Shown: positions 1 to 9,682, numbered from the stretch's first letter. The stretch: DNA of 64,000 nt from Zoogloea sp. (GCF_030157465.1 NZ_JAOAUU010000167.1:1-64000), one strand, 5' to 3'. Notes: generated from the letters alone by a model not told the origin. Numbers and translations: made by a program.

Positions 1-321
1 CTGATCGGCGAAACGGCACGCCGAAGGCTGTCAAGCTATAGCAGGACGGGACACACTGACCCGATTCTTCGGTAGTCGTGCGCTTGTCGATTTTTCCCTG
101 GCTACCCGATTTCGATCTTCGTTGCGCCCTGTTGCAGTGCACTGCAGTGCAGGGCGCGCGGGCGTGTTCGGGCGGCGTGTGAGGTGTACGTCATGGTGGC
201 GGCTCTGTCCGGTGTGTATCATTAAAATAAGGTTTGCCGTGTCGCGGTGGCAGGGCGGACGTGCAAAGACAAATGCAACCGTTATCCGGGTTTTTGCCGG
301 GTCAAGTGGAATGATTCGACC
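1..321. other. Upstream region without a gene; GCAGTGCACTGC palindrome
   Basis: No convincing coding frame is present. The notable element is a perfect palindrome TGCAGTGCACTGCA at 133-146, itself framed by GCCCTG (126-131) and CAGGGC (150-155), so the segment could form a stem-loop or serve as an operator. An AT-rich run with a possible -10 (TAAAAT, 223-228) precedes the TPR gene, but no good -35 is visible, so the promoter is only a suggestion. Confidence 0.4.
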
Positions 322-1050
322 ATGCTAGGCAACAAAAAGGCACATTTTCTTCTCACCCTGTCCTTGAGCGTATTGATGAGTATTGCCGTACGTCCGGCTC
401 AGGCCGACGAGGCGATCACTGCCGTTGAGTTTATGGTTTTGCCTGAATTCTGCCGGTCGGCGCTTGCAGGTTCATCGTATGCCGCAAGCGTCCCGTTCGA
501 ATACAGGTCGCGTCGGGGCGTGGCTGCCCCGCAGGGCGGGAACAGCACTCTTGGTGCCGGGATTCCAGGGGGGCACCACTTCTGCATGGGCATGGTGTAT
601 CTGAACAGGGCCGGTCGTGGTAACAACGGCGCCTATGCCGGGGCGGTCCAGGAGTTCACGTATTCCCAGACGCGGATGGAGATGGATTCGCCGAGTTACT
701 CTTACGTCAACGCCAATCTGGGTCGGGCTTTGTATCGGTCAGGCAAGCGCAGCTATGCCATGAAGGTGTGGGCCGAGGCGATCAGCGTGCAGCCCCAGGG
801 GCGTGATTCCTACCTGGCGATGGCTGAGGCGCTGCTCTCCGAGCGCCGCCCCCAGGATGCGCTCGAAGTCCTGCAGAAGTTCGATCAGGTGAAGGATGTG
901 GAATACGCCGATGCCGAGCATTTCATGGCCCAGGCATATTTCGAGCTCAAGCGCTACGACGAGGCCAAGCTGCATCTCGATAAGGCCTATTCACTGGGCT
1001 ACCCGGTTTTTGGCTTGCGGGACAAGCTCAAGCGTGTAGGCAAGTACTGA
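322..1050 (+). CDS. Exported tetratricopeptide-repeat protein
   Basis: The 242-residue product starts with a clear signal peptide (Lys-containing n-region, hydrophobic core, AQA cleavage site near residue 28), so it should act in the periplasm or be surface-attached. The C-terminal half holds at least three TPR-like helical pairs (residues about 130-240: SYVNANLGRALYRSGK, SYLAMAEALLSERR, AEHFMAQAYFELKRYDEAK), typical of protein-protein scaffolds. The start at 322 was chosen because the signal peptide begins there; the frame is open upstream to 247 but that part lacks export features. No strong ribosome site is visible. It stands alone on the plus strand, convergent with the H-NS-like gene. 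The binding partner cannot be deduced. Confidence 0.75.
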   Translation: MLGNKKAHFLLTLSLSVLMSIAVRPAQADEAITAVEFMVLPEFCRSALAGSSYAASVPFEYRSRRGVAAPQGGNSTLGAGIPGGHHFCMGMVYLNRAGRGNNGAYAGAVQEFTYSQTRMEMDSPSYSYVNANLGRALYRSGKRSYAMKVWAEAISVQPQGRDSYLAMAEALLSERRPQDALEVLQKFDQVKDVEYADAEHFMAQAYFELKRYDEAKLHLDKAYSLGYPVFGLRDKLKRVGKY

Positions 1051-1097
1051 GCCGTTCAGGCTGCGGGGCCGCTCTCTCGCAGCTCAAGTGCCTCGAC

Positions 1098-1116
1098 GGT
1101 GGCTGAATGGGCCACC
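1098..1116 (+). terminator. Weak hairpin between convergent genes
   Basis: GGTGGC and GCCACC pair across a 7-nt loop and are followed by a pyrimidine-rich CTCTTTCTCC on the plus strand. It lies between the TPR gene and the convergent H-NS-like gene. There is no real T-run, so termination is tentative. Confidence 0.3.
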
Positions 1117-1141
1117 CTCTTTCTCCGGGGCAGGGATCCTT

Positions 1142-1546
1142 TCAGCGCGTCTTGAAGCTTTCGGGGATAGGCCTCGGGGCCAGTTTTTCGGCGGCGACTT
1201 CAAGTGCGTAGAGGGTGCCGCCGGTGACCAGCCAGGCATTGACCCAGTCGGGTTTCGGGCCGACGCCGGACCAGGTCAGGGCGCGATTTGACGGATGCAT
1301 GTAGCGGACAGCCTGCGCAGCGGCTTCGCGGGCCTGGCGTTCGGCTTCGGCAGCCCGGGCTGCGCGCTCGGCCTCTGCTGCGGCTTCTTTCGCTGCAGTT
1401 TCGGCCCGTTCGGCCTCGGCCGTGGCGTCCTCGACTGCCCGTCGCGCCCGCTCCTCTTCTTCCCGTTCGCGTTTGCCGATTTCGGATTTGATTTGCTCGG
1501 CGAGTGCTTCGAGCTGGGGGAGGTCGTAGGACTTCAGTTCGGTCAT
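1142..1546 (-). CDS. H-NS-family-like protein with extended Ala/Glu/Arg coiled coil and altered DNA-binding loop
   Basis: 134 residues. An N-terminal oligomerisation-like helix (1-25) is followed by an unusually long charged helix rich in Ala, Glu and Arg (about 26-80), then an H-NS-type C-terminal module (82-110) with the recognisable pattern Y-x-x-P-x-N-x-x-x-TWSG-x-G-x-x-P-x-W-V. In canonical H-NS/BpH3 proteins this loop carries QGR or RG, which inserts into the AT minor groove; here it reads SGVGPKP (93-99), without the arginine. The start at MTEL (1546) was preferred over an in-frame start at 1654 because family members begin this way. It may be a weak DNA binder, or a modulator that hetero-oligomerises with true H-NS; that is inference. 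Confidence 0.75.
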   Translation of the reverse strand: MTELKSYDLPQLEALAEQIKSEIGKREREEEERARRAVEDATAEAERAETAAKEAAAEAERAARAAEAERQAREAAAQAVRYMHPSNRALTWSGVGPKPDWVNAWLVTGGTLYALEVAAEKLAPRPIPESFKTR

Positions 1547-1929
1547 GGGGCGTGTGGGGTTTGGGGCGGCAGGCTGGCAGGTGGCTGCCGCGAACATATC
1601 AGGCTCTCCCGACGGCGAGGCGCCAGATTTTCGACGCTTCGTTCCGGGTGTCACGTTTCGGCCGATATTTCAGCTTGCAGGCCTGGCTCGTTCAAGGCCC
1701 GCCGACAGGTGTTTTCCGAGAGTTCGTGACGGTAGCACCATCGACCCCCGCCATGCCATATCGTGGGGCAGGAAATTTTCAGATCCGGGGTAGCCGGCTT
1801 GTGCTGCGCAAGTCCGATCCCGGGGCGTTTTCCTGCAGCGTTTTTTCTATCCGTCAGCCGATAAAAAACCCGCCGGGCCATCAGCCGGGCGGGTTCTTGA
1901 TTTCATGCATCCAACCGGTGAAACGTCGC
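1547..1929. other. Intergenic stretch between H-NS-like gene and lysS
   Basis: 383 bases with no supported gene. It contains the lysS terminator (1863-1895) and must contain the promoter of the H-NS-like gene on the minus strand, but I see no convincing -10/-35 pair. Open frames here on both strands lack plausible protein character. Confidence 0.4.
1863..1895 (-). terminator. Rho-independent terminator of lysS
   Basis: On the minus strand an 8-bp stem (AACCCGCC with GGCGGGTT) plus an inner 3-bp GGC/GCC extension is followed directly by a T-run (TTTTTT) 35 nt after the lysS stop codon. Confidence 0.85.
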
Positions 1930-3435
1930 TCAGTCCGATTCCGGCCGCATCTGCGGGAAGAGAATGACGTCGCGGATGGCCGGGCTGTCGGTGAGGAGCA
2001 TGACGAGGCGGTCGATGCCGATGCCGCAGCCGCCGGTCGGGGGCAGGCCGTATTCGAGCGCGCGGATATAGTCGGCGTCGTAGTACATGGCTTCTTCGTC
2101 GCCGGCCTCCTTGGCCTGGGCCTGGGCCTGGAAGCGGGCGGCCTGGTCTTCGGGGTCGTTGAGCTCGGAGAAGCCGTTGGCGATCTCGCGGCCGACGATG
2201 AAGAGTTCGAAGCGCTCGGTGATGTCCGGGTTTTCATCGGAGGCGCGGGCCAGCGGGCTGACTTCCACCGGGTAGTCGATGATGAAGGTCGGCTCCCAGG
2301 TGTCGGCTTCGGCGCAGGCTTCGAAGAGTTGCAGCTGCAGGCTGCCGAGGCCACCGGGTTTCACCTTTTCGCCGAAGTCGTGGATCTTCTGCTTGAGCCA
2401 GTCGGTGTCGGCCAACTGGGCGTCGGTGAAGCCGGGGTGGTGCTTGCGGATGGCCTGGACGATGGTCAGGCGATGGAAGGGCCTGGACAGGTCGAGTTCG
2501 CGGCCCTGGTACTGGAACACTTCGGTGCCCAGCGCCTCGCGGGCGGCGTGGCGGAGCAGGCCTTCGGTGAAGTCCATCAGCGTGCGGTAATTTGCGTACG
2601 CCTCGTAGAACTCCATCATCGTGAATTCGGGGTTGTGGCGGGGCGAGAGGCCTTCGTTACGGAAGTTGCGGTTAACTTCAAAGACCTTCTCGAAGCCGCC
2701 GACCACCAGGCGCTTGAGGTAGAGCTCCGGCGCGATGCGCAGGAACTGCTGCATGTCGAGGGCGTTGTGGTGGGTGACGAAGGGCTTGGCCGAGGCGCCG
2801 CCGGGGATGGGGTGCATCATCGGCGTTTCGACTTCGAGGAAGCCGTGGCCGGTCATGTAGTTGCGAATCGACTGTACGAGGCGGCTGCGGGCCACGAAGG
2901 TGTGGCGGGATTCCTCGCTGACGATGAGATCGACGTAGCGCTGGCGGTACTTGGTCTCGGTGTCGGTGAGGCCGTGGAACTTGTCGGGCAGCGGGCGCAG
3001 GCTCTTGGTGAGGAGGCGCAGTTCGCTGCTCTTGACCGACAGCTCGCCGGTCTTGGTGCGGAACAGGGTGCCCGTGGTGCCGACGATGTCGCCGATGTCC
3101 CAGCGCTTGAAGTCGGCGTAGGCGTCTTCACCGAGGGCGTCGCGGGTGACGTAGAGCTGGATGCGGCCGGAGAGATCCTGGATGGTGATGAAGCTGGCCT
3201 TGCCCATGACGCGCTTGAGCATGATGCGGCCGGCGACCTTCACTTCGACGGGCATCGCTTCGAGGTCTTCGGCGGTTTTCTCGCCGTAGATTTCGTCGAG
3301 TTTGCCGGCGGTGTTCTCGCGGGAGAAATCGTTCGGATACGCCTTGCCGGCGGCACGCCATTCGGCGAGCTTTTGCCGGCGTTCGGCGATCAGTTTGTTT
3401 TCGTCCTGGACGGGCGTGTTGGTCTGGTCGGACAT
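1930..3435 (-). CDS. lysS: Lysyl-tRNA synthetase, class II
   Basis: 501 residues, the normal length of bacterial class II LysRS. The enzyme charges tRNA-Lys with lysine using ATP in the cytoplasm. An N-terminal OB-fold anticodon-binding domain (about 60-170, with [14 protein letters not shown]) precedes the catalytic domain containing motif 1 around [10 protein letters not shown], motif 2 ([20 protein letters not shown]) and motif 3 ([11 protein letters not shown]) near the C-terminus. The start at MSDQTN follows family convention. A strong terminator follows. In many proteobacteria lysS directly follows prfB; here both lie on the same strand but are separated by about 7.6 kb holding the condensin operon and a GGDEF gene. 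Confidence 0.97.
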   Translation of the reverse strand: MSDQTNTPVQDENKLIAERRQKLAEWRAAGKAYPNDFSRENTAGKLDEIYGEKTAEDLEAMPVEVKVAGRIMLKRVMGKASFITIQDLSGRIQLYVTRDALGEDAYADFKRWDIGDIVGTTGTLFRTKTGELSVKSSELRLLTKSLRPLPDKFHGLTDTETKYRQRYVDLIVSEESRHTFVARSRLVQSIRNYMTGHGFLEVETPMMHPIPGGASAKPFVTHHNALDMQQFLRIAPELYLKRLVVGGFEKVFEVNRNFRNEGLSPRHNPEFTMMEFYEAYANYRTLMDFTEGLLRHAAREALGTEVFQYQGRELDLSRPFHRLTIVQAIRKHHPGFTDAQLADTDWLKQKIHDFGEKVKPGGLGSLQLQLFEACAEADTWEPTFIIDYPVEVSPLARASDENPDITERFELFIVGREIANGFSELNDPEDQAARFQAQAQAKEAGDEEAMYYDADYIRALEYGLPPTGGCGIGIDRLVMLLTDSPAIRDVILFPQMRPESD

Positions 3436-3562
3436 GGTGGGCTCTTCAATCAACGGAATCGGGGCGCGGCGTGGTCGCGGCAGCATCAATGAAACGCTGC
3501 AAAGCCCTGAATTTTGACACATCCGGCGCTGAACGTCGCGGCCTGGGCGGGGCAAAGCGGCC

Positions 3563-4663
3563 CTACAGGAAGATTTCGTCGATATCGGACTGGATCTGGG
3601 CCTGGCCGGCCGGGGTGTTGATGCGCAGCTTGCCGCTCATGATCAGCTCGTCGAAGCCATTGACCTGGTTGCGGCCGTTGTTCTTGGAGTAATAGAGGGC
3701 TTCGTCGGCGCGGCCGAGGAGCTCGGCGGGTGAGAGGCGCGGGTCGATGCGGGCGAAGCCCAGCGAGCAGGCCACGCGGCCGACCCGCGGGAAGTCGTGT
3801 TTTTCGACATCCGAGCGAAAGCGGTTGAAGATGCTCTGGACGTGGTCTTCGGCCACGTTGCGCAGCATGACGACGAATTCTTCACCGCCAAAGCGGAACA
3901 GTTTGTCGTTGTTGCGAAAGCTCTGGCGCATCAGGTCTGCCACCCGCAGCAGCACTTCGTCGCCGAAAAGGTGGCCGAAGTTGTCGTTGATTTTCTTGAA
4001 GTGGTCGATATCGACGACGCCGAGCCAGCAGGGCTGGGTGAAGCTCTGGGCTTGCTCGCGCCTTTCCTGCGGGGCTTTGCGGGCCTGTTCGGCAAGCTCG
4101 GCGGCGGCAATCAGGCGTTCGAAGTCGTCGTCGAACGTTTTGCGGTTGAGCAGCCGGGTGAGGGTGTCGAGATTGGCGTATTCCCATTGCTGCTGCTGGT
4201 TTTCAAAGCAGCGCAGGAACAGGCAGAGGGCGTTGCAATCGGCCTCGCGGGGTTTGGTCGGGGTGTGGATCTCGAGCACCCAGCGGGCCTGGCCGAGGGC
4301 GCCGACGGAGAAGGCGAGGCGCCACATGTCCCCTTCCTGCATGAGCGCGTGGCCGAAATCGGTGTCCAGGCAATTGGCCAGCAGCGGATCCACCGGTAGC
4401 CAGGATTGTCCGTCGCAGACGTCGTCCCAGTAGGTGTCGGTGCCGTCCGACACGCAGCAGCCGAGCAGGCCGACGGTGAGATCGGGCGGGGTGAAGCGCA
4501 CCGCAAAGAGCAGGCCGTAGCTGCCGTTCAGGAAGCGCATGGCGCATTCGGCTGCGGTGCGGAAAATCTCGCGCAGATCCCGCGTGCGCGACAAGCACTC
4601 TGCGCCGGCGAGGAGCTGGAGGAGGCGCTGTGACGAGAGCGAGGATGCCTGGCGTGGGGGCAT
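3563..4663 (-). CDS. GGDEF diguanylate cyclase with N-terminal GAF-like sensor region
   Basis: 366 residues. The C-terminal GGDEF domain (about 168-345) has the active-site motif GGEEF at 259-263, the metal/nucleotide segment [19 protein letters not shown], and an intact RxxD product-inhibition site (RNND, 250-253), so it should make cyclic di-GMP from two GTP and be feedback inhibited. The N-terminal ~165 residues look like a soluble GAF-type sensor with several cysteines and no transmembrane segment; the ligand is unknown. The gene lies downstream of the MksB-like gene in the same direction with a 157-bp gap, and upstream of lysS. Co-transcription with the condensin genes is possible but not shown. 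Confidence 0.88.
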   Translation of the reverse strand: MPPRQASSLSSQRLLQLLAGAECLSRTRDLREIFRTAAECAMRFLNGSYGLLFAVRFTPPDLTVGLLGCCVSDGTDTYWDDVCDGQSWLPVDPLLANCLDTDFGHALMQEGDMWRLAFSVGALGQARWVLEIHTPTKPREADCNALCLFLRCFENQQQQWEYANLDTLTRLLNRKTFDDDFERLIAAAELAEQARKAPQERREQAQSFTQPCWLGVVDIDHFKKINDNFGHLFGDEVLLRVADLMRQSFRNNDKLFRFGGEEFVVMLRNVAEDHVQSIFNRFRSDVEKHDFPRVGRVACSLGFARIDPRLSPAELLGRADEALYYSKNNGRNQVNGFDELIMSGKLRINTPAGQAQIQSDIDEIFL

Positions 4664-4820
4664 GGAGATTTGTGTCAGGGTGTGTCTTCGTCCAATAACG
4701 TCAGCTCCGGAGAAATCTGAAGTTTCCGTGGCGCCCCGCCGGGTCGGGTTTGAGCCGTGCTTCAGGGGGCTCCGGACCGGCCAGGGGCGTCAGAAAGCCG
4801 GATGTGCCCCCGGCTTCCAA

Positions 4821-7622
4821 TCACAAGGCCCGCTGGATCAGCCCGATCGGCGGGGCCCAGTCGTCGCCGGGTTTTTTCTTGCGTGTGACGAGGGTGAGCT
4901 GGGCCGGGGCGAAGACGTTGGCGTTGTGGGTGACCGGCGTGGTGATGAGGTACTGGGCGCGGGTTGCGCGCAGGAAGGTGCCGACGCGGTCGATGTTGGC
5001 GATGTCGAGGTGGGCGAAGGGTTCGTCGATGAAGACGAAGCCGCCGGGACGCGCCTCGTCCATCAGGAGGGCGATGAGCAGGATCAGGGATTTCATGACC
5101 TGCTGGCCGCCCGATGCTTCGCCGTCGTTGAGGCCGACGGCGCCCTTGCGGTCGAAGTCGAAGCGCACCTCGAGCCCTGCGGCGGACAGCAGGCGGTCGT
5201 CGTTTTCGAGCAGAGGCACCGGGCAATCCACGTCCACGTTGGCCAGATCGCCTAGGGCGCGCAGGTTTTTGCCGTACTGGCGCACGGTGGCGCGCAGCTT
5301 GGCGATGTAGGCGGCGCGGGCGTCGGAGGTGAGGCGGCGGGTTGTGGCGAAGTAGGCTTCGCGCTCGGCGTAGTCGCGCTCGCGCAGGCCGAGGTCGGCC
5401 TTGAGGCGGCCGGCCAGCGTGAGCACGGTGTCGTCGGTGATCCAGTCGCCCTCGGCGAGGCGCGAGCGCAGGCGTTCGAGTTCGGCGCGGGCGCCGCGGG
5501 CATCGCCGTATCGGTCGGCAAGGAGGGCGTTCTGCTGCGGGTCGCGCCAGTCGGCGGGCATGCCGCGGCGCAGCTTGCGCAGCCTCAGGATGCGCCGGGC
5601 CTGCTCGCTGCGGCGCGGGGCGGCCTCAAGGGCGAGTTCGCTGACGCGGCGGGCGAGGCCGGCAATGTCGCGTTTGCGGCGGTCGAGTTCGATATCGATG
5701 CCGCGCAGGCGCTGGTCCACGGCTTCCACCTGGCGTTTGGCTTCGGTGCGGGCGGCGATGGCGGCGGTGAGGCGGGCGCGGGCAGCGGGCAGCGCAGCGT
5801 CGGCGCGCTCGAATTCATCCGCGCGGGCGGCCAGCAGCTGGGCGGCTTCGATGCCGTGCAGGCGGGCGCGCAGGGCGTCGGCTTCTTCCTTGGTGGCGTC
5901 GAGTTCGGGGCGCAGCTTTTGCAGGCGGGCGTCGATGCTGTGCATGTCGGCCTCGCATTGCTTGAGGCGGGCACTGCGGGCCAGTTCGCCAAAATGGAAG
6001 TCGGTGGGTTTGCCCAGGTGGCGGGCGCCGCGGCGTTCGCGGTGGTAGCCGTCCGGGGTGATCCACTCGGTTTCGCGCGGCAGGCGGCGGGCGGCGTCGG
6101 TGTCGGTAACGCGCTGGATGCGGCCCAGCAGGTCGGCGAGCCAGCGGGGCACGTCGCCGGCAAAGCGGATGACTTCGGCCAGCGAGCCGCGGGTGGCCGG
6201 CGGGGCGGTTTCGAGTTCGGGCACCAGGAAGTGGCGGAAGCGTTCCTGCTCGCCCAGCGCCCAGGCGGCGTGGCGATCCTGTTCGCGTTCGAGCAGCAAC
6301 ACGTGGCGGTAGGGGCGCAGCACGGCTTCGACCGCGCCCTGCCAGGCCGGGTCGGTGACTTCGACGATTTCGGCCAGCGCGCGGTGGCCGATGCCGGCTT
6401 CGGCCAGGCGGGCGCGGAAGCGGCTGACTTCCGGGTCGCCCGGCGGGCCGCGATGGTCACGGGTGGTGCGAAACAGGGCGGTTTTTTCTTCGAAGGCGGC
6501 GATGGCCTCGCGCTCCTGGCGCTGCAGGTGGAGCAGGCGGGCGTCGGCCCTGGCGTAGGCGGCTTCAAGGTCGACGGCGCCGTCACCGGCTTCGCGGGCC
6601 AGGCGCGCGCGCAGGGTGGCGCGTTCGGCGAGCAGCCTGTCGGCGTCGCGCACCTCGTCGTGGGCGGCGAGGTGGGCTTTTTCGGCTTCGAGTTCCGCGC
6701 TGCGGGCGGCCTTGCGTTCGGCCTCGGCGGCGGCTTTTTCGGCTTCTACACCCGCGCTGCGGGCCCGTTGCGCGGTGACTTCGTCTTCGCCCTTCTGGCG
6801 CTCGAGGCGGCTGCGGGCGATGTCGTCGCGGGACAGGCGGATGTCGCGGACGAGTTCGGCGACTTCGAGGCGCGGCACGATTTCGCTGGCCAGCGCGATG
6901 GCTTCGTCGTCGAGCTGCTTCCATTCGAGGAAGCGGTCGGCCTCGAGGCGCTTGGTTTCGGCCTGAGCGCGCAGGCGGTCGAGGTCGAGGCCGAGGGCGG
7001 CGAGTTCGCGTTCGGCGTTGTTCTGTTCTTCGCGGGCGGCGGCGTAGTTGTCGAGCACTTCCTTGTCGCCGAAGACGTCGAAGACGAGTTCGAGCAGGGC
7101 CTTGGGCGAGTATTCGCACAGCTTGTCGGTGTCGCCCTGTTCGAGCGCCAGCACCTTGGCGATGGCCGGGGTGAGGCCGCCCCAGGCGAGGCGGCTCTGG
7201 TAATCCCGGTAGCCCACCCATTCGACGACCTTGTCGGCGTTGGCTTCCAGGGTTTCGATGGAGATGTCGCCGTCGGCGATGGCGTAGTCGCGGGTCCAGT
7301 CGCCGCCGGCGCGGCGGATGCGGCAGGCGAGGGTGACTTCATCCTTCAGGCACGGAAAGAAGGGCCGCTTGCCGGTGCTGCCGGGCTTGTTGGCGACCAC
7401 CGCGCGAATCCACGCAAAGCTGCGGTTGGCGCGGCGCACGTAGCGGCGGAAGTCGCGCTTGCCCGAGCAGCGCAGGCCGAAAAGGGTGCGCAGGGCGTCG
7501 AGCAGGGTGGTCTTGCCGGAGCCGTTGGGGCCGACGATGGTGATGATCTGGGCGTCCAGGGGCAGGTTGAAGCGGCGCCAGTAATCCCAGTGGACCAGTT
7601 CGAGTTGCTTGATGTGGAACAT
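4821..7622 (-). CDS. MksB/JetC-like SMC ATPase (condensin core subunit)
   Basis: 933 residues. The Walker A motif GPNGSGKTT lies at 31-39; two long coiled-coil stretches rich in Ala/Glu/Arg flank a central hinge-like globular region (about 385-540, containing IVEVTDPAWQGAVEAVLRPY); the C-terminal head has the ABC signature ASGGQQ (836-841) and Walker B FVFIDEP (862-868), followed by AHLD. This is the domain order of SMC/MukB/MksB/JetC proteins; the length fits MksB rather than the much larger MukB. Such ATPases load on DNA and extrude or compact it together with a kleisin and kite-type subunit. The ATG overlaps the stop of the upstream MksE-like gene in TGATG, so translation is coupled. No JetD/MksG TOPRIM nuclease gene follows; a GGDEF gene does. 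Confidence 0.88.
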   Translation of the reverse strand: MFHIKQLELVHWDYWRRFNLPLDAQIITIVGPNGSGKTTLLDALRTLFGLRCSGKRDFRRYVRRANRSFAWIRAVVANKPGSTGKRPFFPCLKDEVTLACRIRRAGGDWTRDYAIADGDISIETLEANADKVVEWVGYRDYQSRLAWGGLTPAIAKVLALEQGDTDKLCEYSPKALLELVFDVFGDKEVLDNYAAAREEQNNAERELAALGLDLDRLRAQAETKRLEADRFLEWKQLDDEAIALASEIVPRLEVAELVRDIRLSRDDIARSRLERQKGEDEVTAQRARSAGVEAEKAAAEAERKAARSAELEAEKAHLAAHDEVRDADRLLAERATLRARLAREAGDGAVDLEAAYARADARLLHLQRQEREAIAAFEEKTALFRTTRDHRGPPGDPEVSRFRARLAEAGIGHRALAEIVEVTDPAWQGAVEAVLRPYRHVLLLEREQDRHAAWALGEQERFRHFLVPELETAPPATRGSLAEVIRFAGDVPRWLADLLGRIQRVTDTDAARRLPRETEWITPDGYHRERRGARHLGKPTDFHFGELARSARLKQCEADMHSIDARLQKLRPELDATKEEADALRARLHGIEAAQLLAARADEFERADAALPAARARLTAAIAARTEAKRQVEAVDQRLRGIDIELDRRKRDIAGLARRVSELALEAAPRRSEQARRILRLRKLRRGMPADWRDPQQNALLADRYGDARGARAELERLRSRLAEGDWITDDTVLTLAGRLKADLGLRERDYAEREAYFATTRRLTSDARAAYIAKLRATVRQYGKNLRALGDLANVDVDCPVPLLENDDRLLSAAGLEVRFDFDRKGAVGLNDGEASGGQQVMKSLILLIALLMDEARPGGFVFIDEPFAHLDIANIDRVGTFLRATRAQYLITTPVTHNANVFAPAQLTLVTRKKKPGDDWAPPIGLIQRAL

Positions 7623-8329
7623 CAGTCGTTTTCCTCTGCGTCGTCGTCCGCGTTTTCAGGCTCGGGCGGCGTGAATGCGTCGCGGCTGGGGGGCGGGTGG
7701 CCTGACTGGGCGAGCACCTCGCCGAGGGTGCCGTAGATGATGCGGTCGGCGAGCAGGCGGTAGTCGAGCAGCACGTCGAGCAGCGGGCCTTCGAAGATCA
7801 GGCCGCCACGGCGTTCGATGAAGCCGAGCTGCGCCAGACGCGACAGCAGCTTGCCCTGCACGTAGGTTTTATGGCCGAGCACGTGGGCGAAGTCGGCGAG
7901 CAGCGAGGCCTCCGACAGGCTGCCGGCAACCGCCTCGCCGTGGGCTAGCGGGGTGTCCTTGCCGAACAGGTCGTTCTGGCCGTCGTCGGCGAGTTTTTGA
8001 CGATTGACCTGGCGTTCGCGCTTGGGCAGCACGATCAGCGCCCAGATGATGACGAGCAGCGCGATCTGGTCACGGGTCAGGCCGATGTTGCTGGCGGCGT
8101 ATTCGCGGGTGGCGCCGAACACCGGCTCGTGCATGTCGTCGGCAAGGGCGACGGCGACGTGGGCGGCGTAGGGGTTGTCGATGAGCTGCAGGCCGACGTT
8201 GGCGAGGCGGGCGTCGAGCTCGACGCGAAAGGCTTCGTCCACCAGCGCGCGGCGCACCAGCGGGTCGGTGCGCGGCAGGCTGCGGCTGGCCAGCAGGCGG
8301 GCGGTGAGGGTCCGGATCTGGTGTTCCAT
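7622..8329 (-). CDS. MksE/JetB-like kite subunit of condensin
   Basis: 235 residues, soluble, mostly helical with winged-helix-like segments (about 90-190: DQIALLVIIWALIVLPKRE, LLADFAHVLGHKTYVQGKLL, RLAQLGFIERRGGLIFEGPL) and an acidic C-terminal tail. Size, position between a kleisin-like gene and an SMC-like gene, and the winged-helix pattern match MukE/MksE/JetB, which dimerise and bridge the kleisin to DNA. Start and stop codons are shared with both neighbours through 1-nt TGATG overlaps, showing strict stoichiometric coupling. Family assignment rests on architecture and synteny more than on sharp motifs. Confidence 0.78.
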   Translation of the reverse strand: MEHQIRTLTARLLASRSLPRTDPLVRRALVDEAFRVELDARLANVGLQLIDNPYAAHVAVALADDMHEPVFGATREYAASNIGLTRDQIALLVIIWALIVLPKRERQVNRQKLADDGQNDLFGKDTPLAHGEAVAGSLSEASLLADFAHVLGHKTYVQGKLLSRLAQLGFIERRGGLIFEGPLLDVLLDYRLLADRIIYGTLGEVLAQSGHPPPSRDAFTPPEPENADDDAEEND

Positions 8330-9678
8330 CAGGCTTCGTCGGGAAGGGATGCTGTTTCGGTGGAGTCGAGCTGCGGCACGGTTTCGGGCGCCGGCAGGCT
8401 GCCGTGGGCGCCCACCAGGCCGGCAGACATGGTGGCGATTTCGTCTTCGTTCACCTTGACGGTGGCGGCCTCGAAGCGCACCTCAAGGGGGAGGCGCATG
8501 AAGTCGCCGATGGGGCCGTCGGCCGGCGTGGCGCCGCCTTCGCCACCGCCGTCGGCCAGGAGCGCGAGCAGCGACAGCCGGTAGCTGGCGGCCGGAAAAC
8601 CGCCACCGGCCACCAGCCGGGCGAGGCTGGCGGGCTCGCAGCCGGGTTCGGCAAGGCGCCCGAGGCGCTGGCTGAAGTGTTGCAGCAGGCGCAGGTCTTC
8701 CTGCTCGGCCTGTTTGCTGCCAGGGGCTTCTTCTGCGGGCGGCAGCGCCGTGTCGGATTCGATCTGGCGGGCTTCTTCGGACAGGGTGAGTTCGGCCCGG
8801 TCGAGGAGTTCGTGGCCGCCGGCCAGCAGCGTGAGTTCGGGAGCCGGGGCCAGGGCGCCCATGGCCAGTTCGACCAGCCGGCGGGCATCCAGCCCGCGCA
8901 GCCAGCCGGCCACGTCACTGGAAGAGATGCCGGAGCCGCCTAGGGTGACGCGTTGGGCCTCGATCTTGTTCACGGCGCGCTGGAAGGCGGCGTCGGCCCG
9001 GGCCAGCCGCGACTGGGCCAGGCCGATACGCTGGGCCACGCGGGCGAGATCGAAGGGAACGTCCGGATCGGCCAGTAGTTCGAGCAGGATCTCGGTGCCC
9101 TTTTCGATCCAGCGGATGTTGGCCGAGAGGCGCCGGCGGGCGTCGGCGATGCGGAATTCCGAGCCGGACGCGATGGCGTCCTCGAAGTGCCAGGCGAGGT
9201 CGTTGAGCTTGCCGAGCAGGTGGCCGAGGGCTTCGGGCGTTACGCTGCCAACCGCCTGCAGGCCGGCCAGCTGGGCGGTGAGAAATCCGAGTTCGAGGTC
9301 GTCTTCGGTGCTGAAGCTGACCAGCATGCCGATGGCCGCCACGGCGTTGCGGCCCAGGTTGGAGAGCGCGTAGCGGTTGTCGTCGCCGATTTCGAGCAGG
9401 CCGTTGCCGCGCAGGCGGCGCAGCACGGTTTCAAGCTTGACCGGATCGAGGAAGGCAAAGCGCTGGCGCAGTTGCTCGGGGCCCCAGCGCGGGGCGTCGG
9501 TTTCGCGGCCGATTTCGCGCAGCACCAGGAGGCGCATCAGCACTTCGGCCTCGCTGCCATGAAACAGTGTGCTGAAGGCGGCCAGTAGCGGCCGGGCCTG
9601 GAGCAGCGGGGCCAGTTCGGGCACGTCGTCGGCGGCAACGCCGGGGGCGAGCAGTTCGTCGAGGCGGACTTCGGTCAT
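8329..9678 (-). CDS. MksF/JetA-like kleisin subunit of condensin
   Basis: 449 residues. The N-terminal ~110 residues form a winged-helix-type domain (LRQRFAFLDPVKLETVLRRL, then NGLLEIGDDNRYALSNLG); a helical middle region (about 120-330) resembles the MukF/MksF four-helix and linker region; the C-terminus (about 400-430) is a short beta-rich segment as expected for the SMC-cap-binding winged helix. In MksBEF the kleisin closes the SMC ring. The gene begins 4 bp after the end of the membrane-protein gene and its stop overlaps the next ATG, so all four genes form one operon. I infer MksF from these features; an alignment would settle it. Confidence 0.8.
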   Translation of the reverse strand: MTEVRLDELLAPGVAADDVPELAPLLQARPLLAAFSTLFHGSEAEVLMRLLVLREIGRETDAPRWGPEQLRQRFAFLDPVKLETVLRRLRGNGLLEIGDDNRYALSNLGRNAVAAIGMLVSFSTEDDLELGFLTAQLAGLQAVGSVTPEALGHLLGKLNDLAWHFEDAIASGSEFRIADARRRLSANIRWIEKGTEILLELLADPDVPFDLARVAQRIGLAQSRLARADAAFQRAVNKIEAQRVTLGGSGISSSDVAGWLRGLDARRLVELAMGALAPAPELTLLAGGHELLDRAELTLSEEARQIESDTALPPAEEAPGSKQAEQEDLRLLQHFSQRLGRLAEPGCEPASLARLVAGGGFPAASYRLSLLALLADGGGEGGATPADGPIGDFMRLPLEVRFEAATVKVNEDEIATMSAGLVGAHGSLPAPETVPQLDSTETASLPDEA

Positions 9679-9682
9679 GGTG

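Noticed and set aside
1504..3492. Long plus-strand open frame opposite lysS
   Set aside because: It mirrors the lysS codons, has Val/Gly/Ala-rich low-complexity composition and no ribosome site; lysS is certain.
4821..9678. Wadjet plasmid-defence system
   Set aside because: Components JetA/B/C-like are present but no JetD TOPRIM nuclease gene exists on either side, so calling a defence system is not supported.
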